Below, piece after piece: positions 1 through 10,233 of a stretch of DNA of 64,000 nucleotides. The DNA lies in the NCBI GenBank assembly GCA_023627715.1, contig JAMAHW010000029.1, positions 310,001 through 374,000 on the forward strand, in the 5' to 3' direction. How positions within the stretch are numbered: position 1 is the first letter of the stretch; each line of letters begins with the position of its first letter. The stretch comes from Periconia sp. R9002 (taxonomy: Eukaryota; Ascomycota; Dothideomycetes; Pleosporales; Periconiaceae). Below the pieces are notes generated by a model. That model saw only the letters and a list, made by a program, of their open reading frames with translations. It was not told the origin of the DNA and made no database searches. The position numbers were made by a program, and so were the translations under genes.

Positions 1-870
1 CATTACCCTTCACCCCCAAATTCTGCAAGCCCAAGCAGGGAGCACTTCTCGGGCTATCGCAATGAGGCTTTTGGGTCTCTTAGCAGCGGAGGTCGTCCCA
101 GAAGATCTAGCCAGCCCAATCCATTCAATGATCCTTCACAGCAAAGTAAAAGTATATCCCGTAGTGGGTCTCTACGCGAGCGATATCCTGGTGATCTGAG
201 CCATCGTCCCCTCGACGTCATCAAAAAAGACACCAAAACAGCCCATCGCGCCCACCATCTTCGGAAAAAGAACTTCCAGGGAGCCGATGTCATTGATCGT
301 CTAGACAAAACAACACCAAGCTACCACCATGAGGGCCCTTATGACGCAGCAAGCCTAGCTCGAAACTTGAGCTACACTCACAGCCCTGTGGCAGCTGTCC
401 AAGATTCCAATGAGGAAGCGCTAAAAGCCACGCCCAGAGAAAACATCATCGACTCTGTGACTAAGCATCATCCATTGGATGGCACAGCTGTGATCCCGCC
501 AGGATGTGCCGATAGATTCGGTCGGGTCTATGATTACCAGGAAGGTGCAGATCTCATGCGTGAGCCTGGATTTGATTACAAACGCTGGCCTGGAGTCCAA
601 TATCATCCGGATGACTTGAAAGGCAAGGGCGAACCGTCCTTCACCATTGACAGAGCTCTTAAAGAGCACAAAATGTACGGAGAGTCTGGTACTGAGATGC
701 AAACCCGCCGCCGTAATTTTAGCCTGGGTGCCAAAGATCGACCCCATGATAATGCGGCCGAAGGTGTCAATGGAGACGGATTGGGTCGAAGTAACACTAC
801 TGGGAAGAGCATGGGCACCACTTTAAAGAAGCGATTCGGTAGTCTTCGTCGACGCAAAGCAGACACCTAG
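1..870 (+). CDS. Pal1-like cell morphology protein (3' part, 5' end outside window)
   Basis: The frame is open from the first base to a TAG stop, giving about 289 residues of a protein that begins upstream of the window. The visible part has a Ser/Arg/Pro-rich disordered stretch. It is followed by blocks typical of the Pal1 family: HHLRKKNFQGADVIDRLD, then YHHEGPYDA, a PLDGTAVIPPG block, DRFGRVYDYQEG and YKRWPGVQYHPDDLKGKGEP, and ends in a basic tail. In fission yeast, Pal1 is a membrane-associated protein that maintains cylindrical cell shape at growing tips; yeast homologues act at endocytic sites. Family assignment rests on these motifs from memory. The start, any 5' introns and full length cannot be judged here. 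Confidence 0.85.
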   Translation, partial: HYPSPPNSASPSREHFSGYRNEAFGSLSSGGRPRRSSQPNPFNDPSQQSKSISRSGSLRERYPGDLSHRPLDVIKKDTKTAHRAHHLRKKNFQGADVIDRLDKTTPSYHHEGPYDAASLARNLSYTHSPVAAVQDSNEEALKATPRENIIDSVTKHHPLDGTAVIPPGCADRFGRVYDYQEGADLMREPGFDYKRWPGVQYHPDDLKGKGEPSFTIDRALKEHKMYGESGTEMQTRRRNFSLGAKDRPHDNAAEGVNGDGLGRSNTTGKSMGTTLKKRFGSLRRRKADT

Positions 871-3800
871 GAGAGTCGTCGCTCTCGAAGTACTTCATGC
901 ACATCTTTCCTTGGTAATCTGGAACAGGGCCGAATGCATGATTGCAGCCAATAGTGGACTTTTTTCTCCGGTGCGAGTTCCGGTTCCGACTTTTCTTTTA
1001 GTGTATGCAGGTACTCAGCTAGGCACAGTACATTCATCTTGCATATGATAGACCATGCAAAAAGTAATGGATGGATTTTGGTATATGTAATTTCTCCTGT
1101 AGAACTATGATGCGGCATGAATTGATGTTTTTTTTTTCCAACCCGCCTAGTACAATGTCGATCGTAATGTTCCAAACAGTGGAGACTCTCGTCATGATCA
1201 CCACAAGCAGGAATATACCACTCTGCAGTTATCCTTCCGTTTGATATTCCGTGGGAAACTTAATTCGGGTTTGACGCGTGCCGCGACACTTTGCAAATGC
1301 AGGGTCGATGTCAAGCACATGGCCGATACCCCTGTCTATGTAAGGCGAGGCAACCAAGAAAGTTCTGTAGTGATAGATCCAGCATGATCTGGCAGATGCA
1401 CAATCCGCCTTCACATCCATACATGCACATGTGTACTACCTGAAGCTTGAAAAATAGAATTTGAGATTAGATCCTCGTCTTCGTCTACCGAAGTAAAAAT
1501 TGCCGCAATTAAAGATCGTAGTCGATCCCAAAGATGCATTGAATACAGATAATAGCGAGTGGTTGTATCTATCTCATTGACCCTCTATATTTTCAAATTG
1601 TTGGATGCTGGTAACGTTCAATAAATCAACTGTCGAGATGTTCCACCACAAACCCTGGTTTAATTCACGAACAAAATGAATAAACTTGAATCACCATATA
1701 CAGATACAAATGTAATGCAACATACAACGGATGCAGCTTTCCGTCAAACATTTCAAGGCGCATGTACCAGAGGTGCATTAAGTGCAGCACAAAGTGGATG
1801 ATACTGACACGTGATTGACGAAAATAGCACGCTAGCGCGATCAGCCGAGACTCTCGAACATGTCCACCTGGGCACTACTTGGTAGTTATCACATCCAACT
1901 CTACCTTGCATGGTATTCTAGCCTACTCTATTATGATTTTCCGAAGACCGAAATGAAGAGCAACCGCATCGAATACGAATCTCGTTCAGTTTTACGCCGC
2001 GATAACGGTATCGCCCCCATTTCTATGCCGCCCGCCCGTACCGCCGCTACCCCTCGATCATATTCGCTGCACCGCCTGCACCACTTGAATCAGATTCAGA
2101 ACCATACATCTATGATTTTGAATCAAATGGCCTTGCTGTTATATCCAGGGAAACAATCATACGATAGAACGTCAGGCTGGAGGTTCCGCAATAGAAGGAC
2201 ACTATTACAGGAATTGGTTGAGGAGAATGGAGGCGATATAACTGGGGAGTCAAGACTCTCATGCCATCTAGATCTAGGAGTCCATAACAACGAAATCCGC
2301 TCTGATTCGGGTTGGGGGCGTGGGCGCATGACTTGAATGCAACATGCTCTACCACCAGTATCAACTGGACCTCCCGGAACAGTCAGTCAATGGGGCTATT
2401 GCTGGGAAGCAATAGTTACATTCGCAGACATGTATATGTTCATTCTGCGCTTGATGCAGTAATTGGACGGGATTGCAGCTCATGGATAAGATGATGCAGT
2501 GAATCGGGTTATCGATAACGGAGATTGATAGGGCATGCCGGCCACCAATCCCCCCGCACTGTTGGTCATGGGAATATCTTGCGCAAAGTTCATCCAGGTC
2601 AAAACTGCTGTTGTCTCTCCTAGTGACACGGAAGGAGACGGGGCATCATACGACTCATTCATTGATGCTGAAAAGCTCATCAGTACCTAAATGACGTTTT
2701 TGCTTAATATGTGAGTGCCGCTAGACTCGTATCAATACCTATATTTCGATTCACCATTTGGAAAGCTATGCTTTCATTGCACACAGTCCGCTGATCAGTA
2801 TCAAAGGCAAATCGACTGCTCAGAAGAAAACTGCTTTCGAACCTCAGTCTTGAAAACTATCAGACGAGAAGGCCAAGATTATACCGCATAAAAAGCGCTC
2901 GTAGCTTGATCAGAGAACTCCTTGGCGAGTCAGCAGTCTAATGTAAAAGAGCTTGGAGCACGCCCAGCGTACATGTCCGAAAGGGGATTGTCTTAGTGGC
3001 CCGACATGTAATCACTCTACTCCCAGAGTGCGGACCAAAGTCAAGAACTGTTTAATCTCCAAGAGACCTGTAACACCTCATTCAAGTCCAGACTAGCACT
3101 TCGACGGTCAATCTGAGCTACAGATATCGTTGATATGGGACGGCATGGTATTAATTGAAGTATTTGCTGTTATTAATTTCGTAGTGCAGGGTGAATCTAG
3201 TAAGTGGTAGTCGTTTGCTTCAGAGTAGTGCCAACACACTGCACTCGCGCCACTCATAATTATATTTGCTTTGACTTACATAAACGCAGTAAAATGAATG
3301 TTCACGCGTGTCCTTTTCTTCCATACAAGAAGGGATGAACTATTCGACATCCGCGTAATATTGGGTCGAAAAATTACTTCTCCGAAATTTGAAGAGACCT
3401 TGGCCTTGAGTGCCCAATATACGCGAAAGATTCCAAGCTGTCGAATCTGAAGTGCGATCTAAATCTGCGTGTGTAAGAGACTTCGACTGTTCACATTCCT
3501 GATTGCTGAACGGAAGTAGATGTTGGCGTTTGGGACGCCTTTTATTTGCATCCCCTGTCGGACGTTTTCTGTCGCGTCATATTTCTCCTCTGACGCACAA
3601 TCGCGACGCCAGGAAGCAGTTCACCTCAACATACGCGTATATATTACATATCACGAAGATTTCGCGCGCCCAAGTACAGCATAGGCGGGAAGTGAGCGAT
3701 ACCTAGGAACTACTTCCCAACCCTCCTTCACTTCTGGGGCTGAGTCGAGGTGCGAGGGGCAGGTATCCCTCTGGGCGCTACCGCACGGACCGTATTTCAA

Positions 3801-4225
3801 TACGACCGCTAAGGCAACGAAGACAGAGAACCGTTCTCCCACATAGCATCGACAACACAACCATACGCAGCTGCAAGAGGGGATTTCACTGGTTGTGGGG
3901 TCTTCACATTCGGCACGAAACACGTCCTTTTTTCCGTAATCCTGGGAGCAAGGTTTGCCTGTGTTCTAGCGCGGTTCATTCACGTGACAGCTTCTGCGCC
4001 GGGCTTGTCTAAGAAGAACTTCGACAAGCTGCTCTCTGATTCCTCCACACCCACAACACCGAACGCGACCCAACCCACAACACCATCGCGCGTCATCTTC
4101 AACACCCTTCGGCCATCTACCACGACCCATTCCTATCGTGCTCGATTCACGCACGTGTAATTCGCGCCCTCTAGCCTTCTCTTACGCGTCGCGCACACGG
4201 TGCAACCGTAAGCACATCTGTTACA
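871..4225. other. gene-poor block, no convincing gene
   Basis: About 3.3 kb separates the Pal1-like stop from the PWWP gene. Open frames here are short, overlap on both strands and lack recognisable domains. The best is an ATG-initiated 66-codon frame on the minus strand (2480-2680), with no homologue I recognise. The last few hundred bases, which are pyrimidine-rich, should include the promoter and 5' UTR of the PWWP gene. No tRNA, transposase remnant or tandem repeat was seen. Confidence 0.5.
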
Positions 4226-6203
4226 ATGGCAGAGGAAGCAAGTTCCCCAGCTGCCACCGGTGCGGCAAAACCCACAGAAGAGCCCTCGCACGCAATCGAG
4301 CCTACTGAGGTTGTTGCCGATGGTGACGAGAAACCGACGGGCGCCGGTGACGTAGCACCTGGAGAAGCTCCCGTGGAAAGTAAGCAGTGTTTCTCTTGTC
4401 CTTTTGCGACCAGTGTGTTGAGTCAAGCCAGATCAAGCTCCCGAGACAACCGCCGCAGTGGACAACCAAGCTGAGAAAGAGGAGGCGACAAGTGAGCAAC
4501 CAGCAGAGAATGGTGAAGGTTAGTGAGGCAATTGCACGCCACTATAACCTAAGACGTCGCTGATAGTCGTCCAAATATTCGTTTGGCTAACTTTCAGTAG
4601 ATGCTGCTGCAGCTACTGCCGATGCAACGACCGCGACAAACTCTACACCAGCCTCCACTAAAAAAGCCAACAATTCCCGCCGGAAATCCTCCAGCGGAGT
4701 ACCTGAACACAAGAGCAAGAAGACCCCGAACAAGAAGAAGAAGCAGTTGGAGCTGCACCTAGACACTAAGCCTGGGGATATGTGGCTGGTAGCCATGCGC
4801 GGATACCAACCGTGGCCTGTCATTATCTGCGACGAGGATATGCTACCAGAGACGCTTTTGGCAAAACGTCCTGTCAGTGCGATTCGTGTCGATGGAACAT
4901 ATCGGGAAGACTATCTGGAAGGTGGCAAAAACGCAAAAGATCGACGATATCCTGTCATGTTCCTTGGTACCAATGAGTTGTGAGTACTGATTTTTTTTGG
5001 AAGTCTGTCATTTGCTAACCAAGTGACTCAGTGCGTGGCAAGTTAATACTGATCTACTACATTTCGATCTCGAAGAAATCAAGAAGGAGGTCGAAGCCGG
5101 GCTCCCAGGCAAGAAGAACAAGCAACTTACCGCGGCTTACGAAGAGGCTATTGAAGGACATGATTTGGATTATTACAAGGAGATGCTTCAAAATCATGAG
5201 CAGGCTATGATCGATGATGCAGAGGCCAAGGCAGCGAAGGAGGAAGAGAAATTAGCGAAAAAAGAGAAATCAAAAAATCGGAAGAGCACTGCAGCTGTAG
5301 AGTCCGAGGACATTGACATGGAAGATGTCGATGATACCGCGGCTAGCGGTAAGAAGAAGGGTACTAAGCGGAAGAAGGGCGAGGAGAGCGATGGCGAGCC
5401 TGACAAAGTAAGCTGCGCATAGCCAAACCTCATGCAGGACTAATTGAACTGACAGCCCGCAAAGACGCCAAAAACCAAACTCAAACTTAACAACAAACCA
5501 CCCAAAGACGCGTCTACTACGAAGCCAAAGAAGGAAACCAAAGCCAAGAAGGCCAAGGCGAGCGAGGAGCCAAAACCTGCACCTGTAGAAGAGCCTCCTA
5601 TGACTGAGGCGGAGCGACGGCAAAAGCGTGAGAAATCTGGTAAGCATTCAAAATTGATATTTAGTGACATTTTTTCTAATTACTGCAGTTCTGTACTTGC
5701 GCCACAGATTGCAAAAGGGCTTTTTGTCGCGTGATCAGCCCCCGCAGGATGGAGACATGCCTAGCATGGCAGCTCACCTGACTCAACTGGAGGAGCTTGA
5801 TGATCTCGAGGCGGAGATTATTAAGAAGACCAAGGTGCACAAGGTCCTCAAAGCAATCATTAAATTGAACACGATCCCCAAGGAAGAGGAATTCAACTTC
5901 AAAAGCCGTTCTAGCAACCTGCTCACCAAGTGGAGCGGTGCTCTTGCCGCCGAAACAGATACCCCGGCAGTCGCGACGAATGGCGTCAAGCACGACGAGG
6001 AGGCCAAAAATGACTCTCCTGTGCCTGAGAAGAGCGTTGAACCTGCTCCTGCTGCGGAGGCTTCCAAGCCTACTGAAGCCGACGGTGATGTCACGATGAC
6101 TGATGCCACAGAACAGCCCAAAGAGGAGGAAGCTGCTCCAAAGACGGATGTTGAGTCCAATGTCGATAGCATCACACCAGCTGCTGAAGCTGCAGCAGCG
6201 TAA
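4226..6203 (+). CDS. PWWP domain chromatin-associated protein
   Basis: Six exons (4226-4379, 4432-4518, 4598-4979, 5032-5407, 5456-5639, 5689-6203) join in frame to 565 residues. An acidic, Ala/Glu-rich N-terminus leads into a lysine-rich stretch and a PWWP domain at about residues 135-225. That domain is recognised from KPGDMWLVAMRGYQPWPVII, where QPWP stands for the signature. PWWP modules bind methylated H3K36 nucleosomes and DNA. A basic, coiled linker follows, then a helical block (about 395-470) resembling the TFIIS-N/LEDGF-type fold seen in fungal PWWP proteins such as the Pdp and Ioc4 groups, and an acidic disordered tail. A nuclear chromatin role is inferred. I cannot say which yeast complex member is the orthologue. 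The exon 3 acceptor is a tandem CAGTAG that can add or drop one residue. Confidence 0.85.
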
Positions 6204-6716
6204 ATTTGGTGTCCTCGAAATTCTCAGTAGCAGTGGGGTGACAGATGATTGAATCATCCTACAATAACGTCATGTGCTCCTCCATGTACTTCGTTGATGG
6301 CTGGCTGACACATTCGTTTTACGATTTGGATTGGGACTTGCAATAGGTCATCTTGAGTTCGAATACATCAGAGTTCTTGCAGCTGTCAGTGATCTGCAAC
6401 TTTCTGGCGTCTTAGAGCAACCATTTATGTGTATATTTTACAGGCAGCAACAGGTCGACGAGGGCATATGGCACAGTCGAAGATAAACAATTGATCTTTG
6501 GGTAGGGCGGAGGGTGGAGGAAGAACCTTGTTTGCACCAGTTGTGTGTGCCTATCTTAGTGAGCGGTCTGCGGGGTAAACAATGGCATTCAGCAAAACAG
6601 TAATGGGATGCCATTCTCGAACCCAGTGGGGATGATGTGTTACCTTTATTTCTTATTTCACAATGGAGGATTGCACCTACGTCGTTTGTACGGGTGCATT
6701 GAACAACAAAAACAAT
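6204..6716. other. convergent intergenic region
   Basis: This is 3' flanking sequence between two genes that converge, the PWWP gene and the metallo-beta-lactamase gene. It presumably holds both polyadenylation regions. No coding signal is seen. Confidence 0.6.
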
Positions 6717-8092
6717 CTACAAAGTTTCATCATAGACACCCGCATTCTCGTGACCGGCCGTTCTTAGGAAAATCTTCATGCTCTCCAAAACCTGCGCTTT
6801 CAAATCCTTCCTGGTCACGTTCTGACCTGGGAAACCGCCATAACTACTAGTAAACCCGAACGGCTTCAGTGCTTTCCATATCCCGTGAATCTTGTGTGGA
6901 GGTAGTGGAATCATATTCGGATATGCCCACATGAAAGTATATGTGGTGGTGCCAGGGAGTCGATTGTGGTGATACAGTCCAGACTTGGTCATATATCAAC
7001 CATTTGCCTCACAGACAAGAGAGAAAATAGGGTCGTTCCACTTACCGGAGTGCTCATGATGGTATCGGCGTGAAAGATCTTGTCCTGCCAATGCAATACC
7101 ATACTCCCGTCGAAATGCCCTCCAGCAACGATCGCAGTTACGCCTTCGACCTCTTCAATGGACTGCGTCTTTGAGATCCATTTGCGTACTCCGTTCCTAT
7201 CCTCGCGGTACACCCATTCCTTATCGAGGGCGCACATGTAGACTGGACAGTGGAAAACGCGCGCCCATTCGAGATGCTGCAAACGCGCGAAAATCAGCAT
7301 ACCGGTCATCCATCAACCCTTTGAACAGAACGCGGCTATTGGATTTACTCACCGTTGTCCAGAAATGAGGGTGGCTGATAACGATCGCTTCCAGCCCGCC
7401 TTTACTGTTAATAAACTCGACAGTCGCGTCATCGATGAATGCGACGATGTCCCACAGTACGTTTCCCTTGCCCGTCTCGATGAGAATACTACGCTGGCCT
7501 AACAAACAAAATAGAGTTACAGTTAGTAAATTTTGGACCAATCCTATTTCAGCAGAGCCATCTGTCCATCGAAACGCCGTATCAATTAAACAGATACTAC
7601 GCAGCGTACGTACCTATTCCAAGCTGCTTCCGCGTCGAACTCGCGTGAGAAAGGCCTGGGGGTAGTTCGGAAGCTACTTTGGCTTTGGTCGTGATGTAGT
7701 GGATGCGCGAATCATGTTCGTCCGTTGTGCATTCGTTCTTCTGCTTGTCGGATTCGTAGTCCAGCGATGTCCAGGCTTGTCCTGTCGGTGGGACGTATTG
7801 CCGCGGATCCTTTTCTCCTTTGTTAGTGTTGAGTCTTTGGGAGACGGTGGTGTTGGTCGCGGAGGCAACATGGTTATGTATTTGTAGGTTTTGAATTGTT
7901 TGATTTGCATCGGTGCCATGGTCAGACATCTCGGTCGTTGCGTCATTACGTACATGTGGAACAATGGGTATCAATGACAGTAGTTTTACTTACATCGCAA
8001 ATGGGGCAGTTCTTTGGTGGAGAAGTAAGTGGCTCGTCGAATTGAGCACCGCAAGTGAAGCACACTGCTAGATTGCCGGATTCGTATTTCAT
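6717..8092 (-). CDS. metallo-beta-lactamase superfamily protein with N-terminal zinc-ribbon-like motif
   Basis: Five exons (8092-7994, 7809-7614, 7498-7353, 7276-7046, 6983-6717) give 312 residues with all junctions in frame. The N-terminus has two CxxC pairs (CFTCG and CPICD), suggesting a small zinc ribbon, followed by the conserved DDPRQYVPPTGQ segment of this fungal family. The hydrolase core shows a metal-binding HPHFWTT motif after a predicted beta strand, an AGGHFDGSMVLHW strand and an ADTIMSTP segment before the last exon. It is a probable metal-dependent hydrolase of unknown substrate. There is no signal peptide, so it is likely cytosolic. The second intron of the 5' half is 184 bp, long for this window. 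The substrate cannot be inferred from sequence. Confidence 0.85.
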
Positions 8093-8611
8093 CTTGATAG
8101 TCTTGCTGATGTTTGAATGGGACCATTTACACTGGCACTTCCGTCTTTATATACGTAGTTACATCGAATACGATCCAAAAGTGGGGTTGGAGCTAATTGC
8201 TGTTTTTGGATCGTGTAGGCTACCGTACTAGAACTTGGGAAACCTCATAGAGCCTCGATGCTTACATTGCAACAACATACATCTACTCTCCGACCGAGCT
8301 GAACGGCCGGTTTCATCAAGTAATTGGCTTGTTAAGCCAAAAATTTTAGTCGTGTGAATTGCTTACTTCACTTTCGTAACATCCAGGTCTACTAAATGGA
8401 TTGGTAAGATCGATTCTGTTGTCGGAATCAATTTGAGGTTCAGGATTTCCAATATCGTACACTTGTTAATTAATGATATCTAGATTCGTGGTATCATTCC
8501 TCATAACCAATACTTCAAATGATGTTGTCCAACCCAACCTTACTTGTATGACTGATCCGTAACGCCTATTAAAAATCACAAGCATTGCAGGATATATGAA
8601 TGCAAAAGGCA
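8093..8611. other. intergenic region
   Basis: It contains the promoter of the metallo-beta-lactamase gene at its left end and the 3' flank of the FAS1 gene at its right end. The middle is AT-rich and has no gene signal. Confidence 0.5.
8146..8153 (-). promoter_or_regulatory. TATA box of the metallo-beta-lactamase gene
   Basis: The minus strand reads TATATAAA 54 bp upstream of the ATG. This is a perfect TATA-type element at a plausible distance for a short 5' UTR. Confidence 0.5.
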
Positions 8612-9303
8612 TCATGCCAAAGAGCCACCAATTACCCAGACCTGCCCATTTGCTACTTTGTCTGCTATGGTTTTGACTTCGACATCAAAGGGTTGGATCT
8701 TTGCTCATTGTTAGTTATTCTGTGATCGCTGGCGATAAATTGTGCCAGACATACCATTTGCTTCCCCTCTTTACTCTCCCACCAGATCTCATTTCCATCA
8801 AGGGTTTTGACCTTCTTCCCCTCTTCCCACGGCGACTCGGGAACAATGTGCCTTTCCACAAAACGTCGTAAATTTTTGTGGGCTCTATCCTCTCCATCCT
8901 GACCTTGATATGCATCTGCGCCAAATGTGTTATAGTCCTCAGGGTCTTCCCATGGCTTCCTCTTCAACTGTCTCATAACCCCGTTGTCTGGCGCGAGCAC
9001 TGTGGCATTCTGTGATGCATTGTCTAGCCTTCCAGAGACAGGGTCGATGTCCCGTGTGAGACCGGAGAATATTGCAATACTTTGCGTCTTGCCAATAACA
9101 TCTGATATTATCACACCGGTTGAGACACTTTCATCGGCGGGCGGCATATTTGCAATAGGATGCGGGAAGTCCAGAGGTGTTTGCTGAGAGCCGTAGAAGC
9201 GAAACGATTTTACGATTTCTGAAAGAGGACGTGATTCAGCGGATGCGGCGAGTACAAGGCAAACGATTGCAGCGGGATATGCAATCAAAGAAGTGTGCTT
9301 CAT
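8612..9303 (-). CDS. secreted single-FAS1 (fasciclin) domain protein
   Basis: Two exons (9303-8755 and 8698-8612) give 211 residues. The N-terminus is a clear signal peptide (MKHTSLIAYPAAIVCLVLAA). A FAS1 domain follows: the H1-type block ATVLAPDNGV lies near residue 100. The H2 end, around VKTIADKVANGQVWVI, is completed only after splicing, which supports the small second exon of 28 codons. Reading through the intron instead would replace this conserved end with unrelated residues. FAS1 proteins are extracellular or cell-wall-associated adhesion proteins. This one has only one domain and no visible GPI tail. It is divergently arranged with the DUF3807 gene. Confidence 0.85.
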
Positions 9304-9521
9304 GATGGTGTTGACAGAGTGGTGCAGTAGTCTAAACTAATGTCAATCGATCCCGATGGTCAAGTTGGAGGGGGCAGACGTCATGCTCATGTCGACTTTG
9401 CCAAGGCCCGATGTCCCGTGAACACGCGATCAGGCGGTTACCGCATTCGACCCTCAGCAACCCTGCACTCTGTCATCGCAACACTCCAAATTTGCTGCCC
9501 TGATGGTTTCCGTCGACAAAC
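9304..9521. promoter_or_regulatory. shared divergent promoter, FAS1 gene / DUF3807 gene
   Basis: Only 218 bp separate the two start codons on opposite strands, so both promoters must lie here or overlap the genes. No clear TATA box is seen. Confidence 0.55.
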
Positions 9522-10233
9522 ATGTCGCTGGAGATACCCACAGTCACCGTCGTAAGTATTGAATTCACGGTTTTGTCTCCAGCAGTAAAGGCTGACATTT
9601 GTTTATTAGGATGACCTGCGCCATTTTCATACGGAACACTTTCCGCACGCGCCTCTACCCGCATTGTATCTAAGCGGTGCCGAACAGTGGCCTAATACCG
9701 AGGAGGAAGAAATTCCGGACTATGAAGATGATGGCCTGGGATACTATGATGATGGAGTGAAACGCACACTCACTGATGAGCAGATCGCCATGTTCAGACA
9801 CACGGAAATTCAGACCATCCTCCGTGAGCGGAGACGACGTCTTGAAGAAGGCGAGAGTTTGCAGTCTATCATATCATCTATCCCTACAGCTACTTCCAAA
9901 ATGCCTGACAAGGGTCGGCCAACTGCTTCTCCAGCACCATCTGATGAAAGCACCCCTATGTCTATAAGTTCGGAAGACGAGAAAGAGCCAAACGCCCCGC
10001 CGGGAAAGCCAGAACAGCGGTGGACCGCAATCAGTTCCAAAACTCGCGCAAGAAACGCAAAAAACAGGAATAAGACGCGCAAGAATTACCGGGCAAGGAA
10101 GAAAGAAGAGCGGAAGTTGAAAGAGCAGGAAATGAGAAAAGCCAAAGACGAGGAGAGTGATGAGTGGGACCCTTGGCATCAAGCAAATGGACCTGACAAT
10201 CAGAAAGACGAGACGATCGACCTCGATTACTAA
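9522..10233 (+). CDS. DUF3807 family protein
   Basis: A 30-nt first exon (9522-9551, MSLEIPTVTV) is spliced to 9610-10233, giving 217 residues. The first exon is supported by a perfect GTAAGT donor, a TTATTAG acceptor and continuity into DDLRHFHTEHFP. The segment LGYYDDGVKRTLTDEQIAMF and the following Arg/Glu-rich helix match the fungal DUF3807 family as I remember it. The C-terminal third is highly charged and basic (a run of K/R-rich repeats), with an acidic end, consistent with a nuclear or nucleolar protein. Its function is unknown. Confidence 0.8.

Noticed and set aside
2480..2680. 66-codon minus-strand frame starting at an ATG
   Set aside because: No family resemblance, no supported intron and no promoter signal; kept only as a remark in the gene-poor block.
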